A stretch of DNA of 64,000 nucleotides from CAVYGN01 sp963796325. GTDB taxonomy: Bacteria > Spirochaetota > Brevinematia > Brevinematales > JAOACQ01. Made by a program: the position numbers and the translations under genes. Shown one piece after another: positions 37,644-47,053 of the stretch. The notes under the pieces are model-generated. The model saw only the letters and a list, made by a program, of their open reading frames with translations. It had not been told where the DNA came from and made no database searches. Every line of letters starts with the position of its first letter. Position 1 is the stretch's first letter. The stretch is from contig CAWCLF010000001.1 of assembly GCA_963796325.1 (NCBI GenBank), positions 2,170,001 to 2,234,000 on the forward strand, given 5' to 3'.

Positions 37644-39059
37644 ATGATAAAAATAATCGGTATAAAGATTAATAGTGAAATTATTAATTATTGTAAAAGA
37701 AACAGGTTAATAAATTTTTTATACAGAAAAGCTGTAAAATTCATATCAATGGCATTTTTGAAGGTTCGGAAAAGCGGTGTATTGTCTCCTGAAATCGACA
37801 TCAATCAATTCAATTTAAAAAAAATCAGCCATGATTCAAATATCTCGGTTATCATACCTACAAAAAACGCCGGAAATGAATTTCATGAATTATTAATTAG
37901 CTTACATAAACAAATCGGCATAAAAAAAATGGAAATTATTATCGTCGATTCCGGAAGTTCTGACGATACCGTAAAGACCGCTGAAAAATATAAAGCAAAG
38001 GTAATTAAAATTCCTGAAAAAGAATTTTCGCATTCGTATACGCGCAACCTAGGGGCGGAAAATGCCGGCTGCGATTATTTATTATTTATGACGCAGGATG
38101 CCTTCCCGACCTCCGAATTCTGGGTTTACCGGCTTCTGAACGTTATAAAAACATTCAATGTAACTGCCGTATCATGCATGGAAGAGATGAAAAGCGATGC
38201 CGAACTTTTTTATCGTGTTATTAACTGGTCTCATATGCAATTTTTAAAATTAGACTTCGGCGACCGTATTCTTTTCAAACCTCCGGTTATTAACCATCTA
38301 ACTTTACGGAAAAATGGGCAGCTTAGTGATATAGCCTGTCTGATTAAAAAATCTGTTTTTATGAAATACAAATTCCGTTATAATTATGCCGAGGATCTCG
38401 ATCTGGGCATCAGGCTGATAAAAGACGGTTATAAGCTGGCTCTCCTCAGTTCCGTAAAAGTCATTCATTCCCATAACAGGCCTGCATTTTATTATTTAAA
38501 AAGAAGCTATGTCGAAACCCGGAGTTTATCCAAAATTTTACCAGGTTTTCCAGTATTGAATCTTGATTATAATAATTTAGTAAATGATATATGTTTTAAT
38601 TATTTTTCAATATATGATATGTTCGATAATGATCTTTCTCAAATCAGGCTTCCCTGTAAAATAAATTATTTCGTCGAATTTGTTTCCGGTAAATTCCGGA
38701 AAATATCATATGATAAAAATCTAAAAAAATCCGGCGTTAATAATAAATATTGCGACGAGAAATTTAGTTCATTTATTCAAAGATACTTTGCGGATTTTAT
38801 GGATCCTGCAGCAGATAATAATCATTTTGAAAATCTATTATCTCAACCGATAATCGATTTTGTAACTTCCATATTGAAATACATGAAGGTTTATTATGAG
38901 AATATCGATGCTGATTTACTTAATGAGTTTGAGCATGCGGTTTATAAATATTTTGCTTTAGTATGCGGCAATCATCTGGCATTCTTCTTTATCGCCGGCA
39001 AGACTTCTGAAAGTAAATCGATGGCTAAAATTCATAATGAATTGAGCGCAGGTGTATAA
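37644..39059 (+). CDS. GT2-family glycosyltransferase (rhamnosyltransferase-like) with C-terminal extension
   Basis: A 471-aa GT2. The catalytic domain occupies about 65-290: VIIPTKNAGNEFHELL, VDSGSSDDTV, FMTQDAFP (metal site, QDA as in rhamnosyltransferase-like GT2s), AEDLDLGIRLIKDGYKLAL and VIHSHNRP. The last ~170 residues are an A+T-rich, mostly helical region of unknown role. GGAAATTA precedes ATG 37644. It is 49 bp from the epimerase gene downstream, so the two form a pair. Confidence 0.75.
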   Translation: MIKIIGIKINSEIINYCKRNRLINFLYRKAVKFISMAFLKVRKSGVLSPEIDINQFNLKKISHDSNISVIIPTKNAGNEFHELLISLHKQIGIKKMEIIIVDSGSSDDTVKTAEKYKAKVIKIPEKEFSHSYTRNLGAENAGCDYLLFMTQDAFPTSEFWVYRLLNVIKTFNVTAVSCMEEMKSDAELFYRVINWSHMQFLKLDFGDRILFKPPVINHLTLRKNGQLSDIACLIKKSVFMKYKFRYNYAEDLDLGIRLIKDGYKLALLSSVKVIHSHNRPAFYYLKRSYVETRSLSKILPGFPVLNLDYNNLVNDICFNYFSIYDMFDNDLSQIRLPCKINYFVEFVSGKFRKISYDKNLKKSGVNNKYCDEKFSSFIQRYFADFMDPAADNNHFENLLSQPIIDFVTSILKYMKVYYENIDADLLNEFEHAVYKYFALVCGNHLAFFFIAGKTSESKSMAKIHNELSAGV

Positions 39060-39108
39060 GGGGAGGTTTTTTAATATGACCCGAAAAACAAGTTTGAGGA
39101 TATAATAG

Positions 39109-40059
39109 ATGAATTGCCTGGTTTTGGGCGGCGGCGGTTTTATCGGCTCCCATTTATCTAAAGAACTGCTGGAAAATGGGCATAATGTTACCGTTTTTGA
39201 ACGCCCTCTTTTAAAAATAAATGCCGGACTGGCATCGGCAATTGGGAAACCCTCCGCGAGCCGCCCTCTTAAATGGATCGAGGGAGATTTTACCAATGAA
39301 AACGATATAGAAGAAGCTTTGAATGGAATAGAAATAGTCTTCCATCTCATATCGACGACCCTGCCTAAAAATTCTAACGATAATCCCTGTTACGATATAG
39401 AGAGTAATGTTGTATCAACACTGAAAATGCTGGACGCTGCAGTCAGGCATAATGTCCGGAAAGTTATTTTCATTTCTTCGGGCGGTACCGTTTACGGCAT
39501 TCCCGAAATTGTCCCGATTCCTGAAACTCATTCCCTTGACCCTATCTGCTCATACGGTATAACGAAGCTGACTATCGAAAAATATCTGCACCTGTATTTT
39601 TATCTTCATGGCCTTGATTACTGCATATTACGCGTATCGAATCCTTACGGAGAATGGCAGAGATCTTCCGCCCAGGGTGTCGTCACTGTATTTTTAAATC
39701 ATGCCTTAAAAAATGAATTAATTGATATATGGGGCGATGGAACTGTTGTACGGGATTACATTCATATAAGCGATGTTATTAATGCCATGCTGAAATCTAT
39801 GGATTATGAGGGAGATCACAGAATATTCAATATTGGAAATAACAGCGGGATCAGTTTGAACGATCTCCTGGAAATTATCGAATCTTTTACTGAAAGTAAA
39901 GTGAAGCGGGTATATAAAGGTGCAAGAAAACTGGATGTACCGGTAAATGTTTTAGACATTTCAAGGGCAAGGGAGTTCCTGAAATGGCAGCCGCAGGTTG
40001 ATCTCCGGGAAGGCATTAAAAAGACTTTCCTGTGGATGAAAAGCAATATCAATAAATAA
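39109..40059 (+). CDS. NAD-dependent UDP-sugar 4-epimerase-like SDR
   Basis: Extended SDR of 316 aa. Seen: LVLGGGGFIGSHLSKEL (NAD motif), FHLISTTLPKN, active-site ISSGGTVYG (Ser) and CSYGITKLTIEKY (Tyr-x3-Lys, ~147-151), RVSNPYGEWQ and GDGTVVRDYIHISDV. This last block is the signature of UDP-glucose/UDP-GlcNAc 4-epimerase-like enzymes. Actual substrate unproven. Convergent with the GT4 gene 19 bp away. Confidence 0.8.
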   Translation: MNCLVLGGGGFIGSHLSKELLENGHNVTVFERPLLKINAGLASAIGKPSASRPLKWIEGDFTNENDIEEALNGIEIVFHLISTTLPKNSNDNPCYDIESNVVSTLKMLDAAVRHNVRKVIFISSGGTVYGIPEIVPIPETHSLDPICSYGITKLTIEKYLHLYFYLHGLDYCILRVSNPYGEWQRSSAQGVVTVFLNHALKNELIDIWGDGTVVRDYIHISDVINAMLKSMDYEGDHRIFNIGNNSGISLNDLLEIIESFTESKVKRVYKGARKLDVPVNVLDISRAREFLKWQPQVDLREGIKKTFLWMKSNINK

Positions 40060-40078
40060 AATTCTTTAAAACTATTAA

Positions 40079-41287
40079 TTATTCCTTTTTTATCAACCCG
40101 TATAAAATATCTTTAATTTTACTTCCTGCAGATTCGACAGAGTATGAATTTACTTTTTCATAGCACTTTTCGGCAAGGCTTTTCCTCAAGACAGGATCCT
40201 CAGCCAGTTCAACTATACCCTCTGCAAATTTATGAATGTCCAGGTATGGAATTAAAATACCGCCGTTATCTCTTATCAATTCTCCCGTCCCTCCATTATC
40301 GCTGAAAGAAATGATAGGCACTTTATATTTAACCGCTATCAGGTTCACTATGGGAAAAGGATCTTCCCTGGAAATCATGGCAAAAATATCAAGGCCGGCG
40401 ATCGCCTTTTCAGGATTTTTCTGGAACGGCATAAAATGCATATTATCTATATTCGCTTTTTTCATATCGTATTCCAGGCAGAATTTATCATGTTCCGGGA
40501 TATTCCCGAACCATATTAAATGAATATTACGGCGGCTGATGTTTTTTACCTCCAAAGCCAGATGCAGGATCAGATCTTTTCCTTTTCTCCATTCCCAGAA
40601 TCCCATGCAGCCGACCAGCAATGCACCTTTCGGAATTCGGTTCCTTTTTTTAAGATCGATCGGATTTTGCCTGTTCTTTTCGATATTATAAAAATCATGC
40701 ACTAATCTTATTTTCCTGGAATTTATTTTGAGAGAGGATTCCAGGAAAATCTTTACGGCTTCGGAACCTGCAATAAAAATATCTGTCGAAGATTTAACCA
40801 TTTTCAAACCGTTCTCAGAACAGACTTTTGTCGAATATTCAAGTTCATGGACATAGCACACCTGGGGGACGCCGAGCACTGTCAAAAATTTCTGGATATG
40901 GCCGTTCGTTATGGTATTTGATATTATTGCTTTTACATTATATTTTCTTAATAATTTCAATAATAATATTTTATTTACCGATTTATAATTTAAAGTAATA
41001 AAATCATGCGAGATATCGTAAATCATTTGTTTGCATGACCTGCGGAATAAAAATATTATTTCATCGTTGAAATTATCTTTCCACCAGTTTGCCAGGGACA
41101 GGAATAAAATCGGCGCTCCTGTGAAAGTGTCTTCATGCGATAGGAATAAAATTGCATTATTTGAATTCCTCTTTTTAAAAAGATAATAAATTCCGCATAA
41201 TTTAATGTTTTTCCTGGAAATCGCAATAATTTTTTTTAACAATTTCAATGGATGCTTGATCTTTAATATAATACTTTTAAATTTCAT
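40079..41287 (-). CDS. GT4-family glycosyltransferase
   Basis: GT-B glycosyltransferase of 402 aa with a basic N-terminus. Seen: LFLSHEDTFTGAPILFLSLA (~46-65), YVHELEYS, GCMGFWEWRKGKDLILHLAL (donor domain, ~230), and the C-terminal MISREDPFPIVNLIAVKYKVPII, which is the E-x7-E region in weak form. A 263-bp A+T-rich gap with no recognised gene (41288-41550) lies upstream. Sugar unknown. Confidence 0.75.
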   Translation of the reverse strand: MKFKSIILKIKHPLKLLKKIIAISRKNIKLCGIYYLFKKRNSNNAILFLSHEDTFTGAPILFLSLANWWKDNFNDEIIFLFRRSCKQMIYDISHDFITLNYKSVNKILLLKLLRKYNVKAIISNTITNGHIQKFLTVLGVPQVCYVHELEYSTKVCSENGLKMVKSSTDIFIAGSEAVKIFLESSLKINSRKIRLVHDFYNIEKNRQNPIDLKKRNRIPKGALLVGCMGFWEWRKGKDLILHLALEVKNISRRNIHLIWFGNIPEHDKFCLEYDMKKANIDNMHFMPFQKNPEKAIAGLDIFAMISREDPFPIVNLIAVKYKVPIISFSDNGGTGELIRDNGGILIPYLDIHKFAEGIVELAEDPVLRKSLAEKCYEKVNSYSVESAGSKIKDILYGLIKKE

Positions 41288-41550
41288 TATTTATTGATCC
41301 GTGTTTTTTTTATAGTTTTTATTAATCTTAACGGAAACGCCATTAATGGCCGGCTTATACAATTATTAATATCCGTTAATTTTTTCAATATATTATAACA
41401 AACAGGATAATATTCTAAATCAATTTATTAAATATATCTAATAATAAATAAGCTGAATTTTACCGATAATTTTGTTATTTTTGGCAAATAGATCGATTTC
41501 ATATATATAATTTGCCGTAATGTTTGATAATTCTTTAAGAGGCTTTGTCG

Positions 41551-42495
41551 TTATTTTTTTAATTCAAAAAATTTATTTTTATATCCTATTACGAGCCCTG
41601 TCAGGCCCAGCATAATTTCAATAAAAATATACATTAATCGAGTAATAATCGGCAGTAAAAGGGAGATATTGAAATTTGAAATGTTTTTCAGCATGATAAA
41701 CATCAATCCTTCACGTATTCCCAGCCCGCCGGGACTTATAAAGGTCAAATAACCGACAATCCAGGACACAGACATTGATGCCACGATTGCTAATATCAGG
41801 CTTATCTGTAAAGTTAAATTTATGCTGATTAAAAGGATATACCCGCTCAAACCGGCTAAAAACCAGGAAATCAGGTACAATAACTGAACCAGCAATAATA
41901 AACCTTTTTTAATATTTATCTGCGGTATCCGGCGTTTAAATAATTTATTAATATAAAATATCAAAATATTAAATATTTTAACGTTCATTGTAATAAAAAT
42001 AATATCTAAAATAATAATGCCTGTAAAAATTAAAGTTGAAAGAAGTACTGAAAATAATTTCATATAATATAAGAGGTATAAAATCCCGAAATTAGTTGAT
42101 ACTATTATGGAGCTGGCCAGGCAGATAATGTTAACATATATAATTAACGTTTTTGATATATTTTTTTTCGCCATTATAGTTAATTGAGCCGTATAAGCCC
42201 AGATCCTTCCGGGAATATATTTAAATAAATTGCTCGTATTCACTACAGCCACGCTTTCAAAAAATGTCAGTTTCTTATCTATATAATGATTAATGCAAAT
42301 CTGCCAGATATATGTTTCAAGCAGGAAGGATGCGGATAAAAAAATGAAAGCTGTAATTAAATAAATAAAATTAATATTAAATTGATAGTTTTTTAATGCG
42401 GAATAATTTTTATTTATTTCAAAATAGAAAAAAATAATTATTATTCCAATAACTATTACAGTTAAACCATACTTGATAAAATTCTTCAAATTCAT
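41551..42495 (-). CDS. UPF0104/LPG-synthase-TM-like membrane protein (possible flippase)
   Basis: A 314-aa, very hydrophobic protein with about eight membrane segments and the family motif FISPGGLGIREGLMFIML near residue 255. Relatives include the membrane half of lysyl-phosphatidylglycerol synthase (MprF) and AglD-type proteins; some are thought to move lipid-linked groups across the membrane. The gene lies downstream of a FemAB/GNAT-like transferase, an arrangement that echoes MprF's synthase plus flippase (inference). Strongly A+T-rich. Confidence 0.7.
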   Translation of the reverse strand: MNLKNFIKYGLTVIVIGIIIIFFYFEINKNYSALKNYQFNINFIYLITAFIFLSASFLLETYIWQICINHYIDKKLTFFESVAVVNTSNLFKYIPGRIWAYTAQLTIMAKKNISKTLIIYVNIICLASSIIVSTNFGILYLLYYMKLFSVLLSTLIFTGIIILDIIFITMNVKIFNILIFYINKLFKRRIPQINIKKGLLLLVQLLYLISWFLAGLSGYILLISINLTLQISLILAIVASMSVSWIVGYLTFISPGGLGIREGLMFIMLKNISNFNISLLLPIITRLMYIFIEIMLGLTGLVIGYKNKFFELKK

Positions 42496-42532
42496 CGGTC
42501 TAAATTCCCTTTGTAAATGTGATTTTTCAAAA

Positions 42533-43480
42533 TCAATTGCCTTTTCTTATCATTAATGACAAGCCGGCTTTAACAATCGGATTTCCGATAAAATATATAT
42601 TATAAGGTTTCTCTTCGGCATGGAAAGAATCTTTAAATTGTTTTACACTTGTCAGTTTTCCGCTGGCCCCGAAATTGAATATTTCAAAACCGGAGTCGAT
42701 GGCTTCTCTTATTGCTTTTGTCAATATAAGGTGATTAGGGCAAAATTTCCCGTAATTTTTATCCATAGCTCCGAACCAGTAAAAGTACTGGCTGTTTAAC
42801 TTGATTAACACAATACCTGAGACAGGCTTATTCTGGAAATATGAGATCTGGATCTCAAAATAAGGTTTATTAATGAAACTTTTAAAGAACCCAATTGAAT
42901 ATTTCGGTTTTGATCTTCCCCACCTCCGATTAGACAGCAGGTAAAGATAATAAAATTCGTCGACAAAACTTTCGTTATTTCCGGATTTGATATTCAAATC
43001 GGATTTTTCCGCTTTTCTGATTTGATTTCTAAGTTTGCTTTCAAAAATATTTTTGAACAGGAAATCATATGTAATGTCTTTTAGGCGGAAAAAATGCGTA
43101 TAAGAATTTGTAATTACATCCAGACCCGACAGGTTAAAATTTTGATCGAACGGATTTTGAACAACTATACCGCATTTTATAAAATCTACGGCAATTTTCA
43201 GGATCTCTTTATATAATTCGGGTTGAATTTTATTTTCCGATAATATACCCCCATATAATCCGAACGGCAGGCCGAAAGCAACGGGATACAATTTAACCGC
43301 TCTTCTCTCTATCAAGGGTATCAGAATTTTATCATTTTTATAATCAATGACAATACTCTTATTCTTGAATTTACAGGCCCCGGCAAGAGTTTCAATAAAG
43401 TCGTAATTTAAAAAAGATAACAAGGTTGTTTTAATAGCAAGTTCAAAATCATTGCAGGTTGCATATCTTATATTATACAT
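42533..43480 (-). CDS. FemAB/GNAT-fold acyltransferase-like protein
   Basis: A 315-aa protein with the GNAT-fold pattern of the FemAB/BioF2-like group: LRNQIRKAEKSDLNI at about 165, then YYLYLLSNRRWGRSKPKY, ISYFQNKPVSGIVLIKL, YWFGAMDKNYGKFCPNHLI and FNFGASGK. These enzymes transfer acyl or aminoacyl groups to cell-wall or polysaccharide amino groups. It might acylate an amino sugar made by the aminotransferases in this window, but this is not shown. Close to its neighbours (6 and 37 bp). Confidence 0.65.
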   Translation of the reverse strand: MYNIRYATCNDFELAIKTTLLSFLNYDFIETLAGACKFKNKSIVIDYKNDKILIPLIERRAVKLYPVAFGLPFGLYGGILSENKIQPELYKEILKIAVDFIKCGIVVQNPFDQNFNLSGLDVITNSYTHFFRLKDITYDFLFKNIFESKLRNQIRKAEKSDLNIKSGNNESFVDEFYYLYLLSNRRWGRSKPKYSIGFFKSFINKPYFEIQISYFQNKPVSGIVLIKLNSQYFYWFGAMDKNYGKFCPNHLILTKAIREAIDSGFEIFNFGASGKLTSVKQFKDSFHAEEKPYNIYFIGNPIVKAGLSLMIRKGN

Positions 43481-43486
43481 AACATC

Positions 43487-44263
43487 TCATTCTTTTTTTA
43501 CAAAATAAAACAGGCAGTCCATCCATTTTCTGCCGATATAAAGGTTTCTCAGGAAGTCGTTATAATTAAAAAATATCTTATAAATAAGTGCGTCCATAAA
43601 TACAAATAAGGGTATAAATGTTTTAATAAATTGGAACCTAAGAATATTTAATGAATTATAAAATAATCCATTGCCTGTCCCGGGTAAATATTCATATTCC
43701 TTAATATTAAAATATTCATTGAATAAATTATAATATTGATCGGCCGACCTGTATATTTTTAAGAAATTTCCATTATCGGTAAATTCAATACTTGATTTAT
43801 CCCTGATTTGTTCTATAAATATTAAAATACCATACGGTTTTAGTGTACGGTAAATTTCCTTAGTAATATTTTTAAGGGTTTCGTCGCTTTTTATATGCTG
43901 GAAAACCCATGTTGATATAACAACATCAAAATATTCTGACTCAAAAGGTATTTCATGTCCGTCAAAAATATGAAATGCCGATTTTTCCCTGTTTTTCCAC
44001 TTTTCTTTCGCTTTCAAAATCATTTCGCGTGAAAGGTCGATTCCAAAATATTCAATATTTTTAAATAATCCGTATTCTAAAACCCTGCCGACGCCGCAGC
44101 CGAAATCCAGCAACTTTATATCGTTTTTTGACGATAAAATTTTTTTTAATGCCTTTTCATGAACAGTTTTAAGGTAGGATGATTTTAAACCGGACTTTTC
44201 ATTGGGGTCGATTACGCTATTATAATTTAAGTCGTTTTCAGCCCTTTCCTGCCAAATATCCAT
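43487..44263 (-). CDS. class I SAM-dependent methyltransferase
   Basis: A 258-aa Methyltransf_11/25-like enzyme. Seen: IKLLDFGCGVGRVLEYGL (motif I, ~49-66), FGIDLSREMILKAKEKW (motif II), HEIPFESEYFDVVISTWVFQ (~108-127) and LKPYGILIFIEQ. A hydrophobic stretch near the C-terminus may touch the membrane. AAAGGA precedes the ATG at 44263. It probably methylates a glycan or lipid-linked intermediate. First gene of the A+T-rich run down to 40.1 kb. Confidence 0.8.
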   Translation of the reverse strand: MDIWQERAENDLNYNSVIDPNEKSGLKSSYLKTVHEKALKKILSSKNDIKLLDFGCGVGRVLEYGLFKNIEYFGIDLSREMILKAKEKWKNREKSAFHIFDGHEIPFESEYFDVVISTWVFQHIKSDETLKNITKEIYRTLKPYGILIFIEQIRDKSSIEFTDNGNFLKIYRSADQYYNLFNEYFNIKEYEYLPGTGNGLFYNSLNILRFQFIKTFIPLFVFMDALIYKIFFNYNDFLRNLYIGRKWMDCLFYFVKKE

Positions 44264-44363
44264 AATTTAAATCCTTTATTATAACAAAACGGCCGGTTAA
44301 GAAGCGGGATATTCCGATTCGAAATGTTAAAAAAACAGCGGCAAGGCATCTTGATAATTTTAC

Positions 44364-46154
44364 TTACCATGGCTTGAATATTATTCCCCTTTCGAACAGT
44401 AATTCCTTGATTTTATCGACGCTGTCTTCGGATACGGCGGCTTCCAGCACAAGATCTGCGGAAATATCGGTATCCGGTTCGCCGACCCATATTACATGGA
44501 TAAGTTTTTCATCCAGAACGGTTTTCATGAGATCCAGGTCGCCCTGGGTCAGTCCGACCGCCGTTATAACGAGTATAACCCCTGCATCCATCATAAGAAA
44601 GGCGACTTCGGCAAGGCGCCTGATATGCTCCTCCCTGTATTTCAAACGGTCATTGCCCAGATCCGCGTCGACGCCGTAAAGGATGTTGCCTATGCCGAGG
44701 AAATAGACCAGTTTTCCTTCCTGGAACAACGCTTCTTCGAGCCTCCTGGCCAGTTTTTTCTTGCCGACGTCTTTATCCCCGGTAATCAGAAGAAGGGCTG
44801 ATTTCTGACTGTAGCGTTCCGCTCTCAAAAATGAAGGTATATCGCTCTTTTCCCACTTGTAATTTCTGAGCATGACCTTTTCCCGCACTCCGCTCTGTTC
44901 GTCCTGCAAGCTTTCGCGGACGATGCCGCCGCCCGATATTTCATACTCGTCGACAATAACGAATCTTCCCGTTTCTGCAATATCGCGGTTCAAATCGAAA
45001 GCCACGGGCGTTTTCAGGCGGATTATGCACTCACCGGCGCCGTTCCGGTTTACTTTTTCCGCATTTTCAACTGATTCGAGGGTCGAAGCGTCGATCAATA
45101 GCGGTATCGATTCTATCCTGCACGGTACTTTTGCAGTCCCGAGTTTGAAAAAATATTCCTTGTTTTTTTCGAGAGGATTTTTACCGAGCCAGAACATGTT
45201 TACCCTCAAGCGCAAAGATACGAGGGGTTTCGCCTCGCCGATTTTAGCGATAACTTCGCCCCTGGTTATATATATCTCCTCTTCCATTGTAAAACCGGCG
45301 GCATAACCCGCCTCGAGCCCTTTTAAGCCGGAGGGCGATTCTATTGTTTTAATCCTGTTTTTTTTGCCGGAAGGGTAAAAAACAATTTCATCGCCTGCCT
45401 GCACGCTTCCCGTTTCGATCGTTCCCGCTACTATTCTGCGGTTGTCCCCGTATTTCGTGAATTTATAAACATCCTGCACGGGCATCCGGAAAGGCTTTTT
45501 AAAACGGTCCTGCTCTTTTTGAAATAAGTCCAGCGACTTGAGCAAGGTAAGACCCTTATACCAGGGCATATTGACGCCGGACTCCGCGATATTATCGCCG
45601 TAAAATCCGCTGACCGGTATAAAGGGGCAGGGGGGAATCGATACGCTTTTCAGGAATTCCGAAAAATCCCTTTCGATCTCCCCGAATTTAACGGAGCTGT
45701 AGCCGACCAGATCCATTTTATTGACCAATACTATGATCCGGCTGACGCCGAGCATGGATAAGAGGTATCCGTGCCTCCTGGAATTTTCTTTTATCCCTTC
45801 CGCCGCGTCTATTACAAGAAGGGCCGCTTCGGCCCTTGAGGCGCCGGTTACCATGTTCTTTAAAAACTCTATGTGCCCGGGAGCGTCGAGGATTATATAA
45901 TGCCTTTTTTCGGTTTTAAAAAAAACCCTCGCGGTATCGATGGTTATCCCCTGGGCCTGTTCGTCTTTTAAGGCATCGATTAAAAAAGCGTATTCGAAAG
46001 GCTTGGAATTCCTCTCGCAGTTCGCACGGACCTGTTCGAGCTTCCCCTCGGGGAGGGAATGGGTGTCCGCCATAAGCCGTCCGACAATTGTGCTTTTACC
46101 ATGATCGACATGTCCTACGATCACGATATTCATATTTTCTTTTTCACCGGTCAT
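44364..46154 (-). CDS. cysN: sulfate adenylyltransferase subunit 1 (CysN) fused to a degenerate APS-kinase domain
   Basis: A 596-aa protein. Residues 1 to about 430 are the GTPase CysN, which drives APS formation with CysD: GHVDHGKST (G1), DAPGHIEF (G3), NKMDLVG (G4). The C-terminal ~150 residues have the length and order of an APS-kinase (CysC) domain, but the P-loop reads GDKDVGKKK, without the Ser/Thr after GK, and the substrate motif DGDN is replaced by GIGN. I infer the second domain is inactive, since a separate intact CysC is encoded in the operon. Last gene of the rrf2-pst-cys unit. Confidence 0.88.
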   Translation of the reverse strand: MTGEKENMNIVIVGHVDHGKSTIVGRLMADTHSLPEGKLEQVRANCERNSKPFEYAFLIDALKDEQAQGITIDTARVFFKTEKRHYIILDAPGHIEFLKNMVTGASRAEAALLVIDAAEGIKENSRRHGYLLSMLGVSRIIVLVNKMDLVGYSSVKFGEIERDFSEFLKSVSIPPCPFIPVSGFYGDNIAESGVNMPWYKGLTLLKSLDLFQKEQDRFKKPFRMPVQDVYKFTKYGDNRRIVAGTIETGSVQAGDEIVFYPSGKKNRIKTIESPSGLKGLEAGYAAGFTMEEEIYITRGEVIAKIGEAKPLVSLRLRVNMFWLGKNPLEKNKEYFFKLGTAKVPCRIESIPLLIDASTLESVENAEKVNRNGAGECIIRLKTPVAFDLNRDIAETGRFVIVDEYEISGGGIVRESLQDEQSGVREKVMLRNYKWEKSDIPSFLRAERYSQKSALLLITGDKDVGKKKLARRLEEALFQEGKLVYFLGIGNILYGVDADLGNDRLKYREEHIRRLAEVAFLMMDAGVILVITAVGLTQGDLDLMKTVLDEKLIHVIWVGEPDTDISADLVLEAAVSEDSVDKIKELLFERGIIFKPW

Positions 46155-46171
46155 TATCGATCTCCTGATCC

Positions 46172-47053
46172 TTACATGTAGCCGTCGCGCCGCAGGGTTT
46201 CGAGCCCGCCGCAGTCGTCCCTGTCCTGTGCCCGCCCCGAACGTTCGGCGATATTGGCAAACTTGCCGGTTTTCAATTCCTCGATAATTTCTGCGGGATT
46301 CCGGGCTTCGGATTCGACCGGAAACGTGCAGGGATAGCAGCCGAGCGAACGGTATCGCTTTCCTTCACCCCGGTTGTAATAAAGAGAAACCGTCGGAATC
46401 TTTTCCCGCTCTATGTATTCCCAGATATTGAGCTCCGTCCAATCCAGCAGGGGATGTATCCGGAGATGCGTCCCCGGTGCGAAATCGGTTTTGAACTGGT
46501 TCCAGAATTCCGGGGGCTGGTCCCCTATTTTCCATATATTTTCCTTGTCCCGGGGAGAAAAATAGCGTTCTTTCGACCGCGAACCCTCCTCGTCTGCGCG
46601 TACGCCTACGATCACCCCCGTATAAGCCTCCGAAGACGTTTCCTGATCGTAACGGCCTGTCTGCAGGTTCAGCCTGTAGCGTTTCCCGCTTCCTGCAAGA
46701 GTTTTTCTCAAAGCTTCGGTTTTAAGATTCCTGCAGCAGGTTATCCGGTCGACATTTCCGTCGGGGAAAGTTTCTTTCTTCATAAGGGCGTCCTCGTTCT
46801 TTCCGTAAATCATCGTCAGTTTATATTCCATTGCGAGCCTGTCCCGGTAGGCTATCATTTCGGGGATTTTATAAGATGTGTCTATATGAACGAGAGGAAA
46901 AGGCACATGGCCGAAAAAAGCCTTCCTTGAAAGCCATAAAAGGGCCGTGCTGTCTTTCCCTATAGACCATAGCATGCAGAGGCTCTTAAAATTCGCGTAG
47001 GCTTCCCTGATGATATGTATGCTTAAATTTTCCAATTTATCCAGATGATCCAT
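46172..47053 (-). CDS. cysD: sulfate adenylyltransferase subunit 2
   Basis: CysD of 293 aa, an ATP pyrophosphatase-fold enzyme that forms APS from sulfate and ATP. Seen: MLWSIGKDSTALLWLSRKAF (PP-loop SxGKDS, ~28-47), HIDTSYKIPEMIAYRD, DRITCCRNLKTEAL, VGVRADEEGSRSKERYFSPR, HPLLDWTELNIWEYI and LGCYPCTFPV. Full length and apparently intact. It abuts cysC (no gap) and precedes cysN by 17 bp. Confidence 0.95.
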   Translation of the reverse strand: MDHLDKLENLSIHIIREAYANFKSLCMLWSIGKDSTALLWLSRKAFFGHVPFPLVHIDTSYKIPEMIAYRDRLAMEYKLTMIYGKNEDALMKKETFPDGNVDRITCCRNLKTEALRKTLAGSGKRYRLNLQTGRYDQETSSEAYTGVIVGVRADEEGSRSKERYFSPRDKENIWKIGDQPPEFWNQFKTDFAPGTHLRIHPLLDWTELNIWEYIEREKIPTVSLYYNRGEGKRYRSLGCYPCTFPVESEARNPAEIIEELKTGKFANIAERSGRAQDRDDCGGLETLRRDGYM

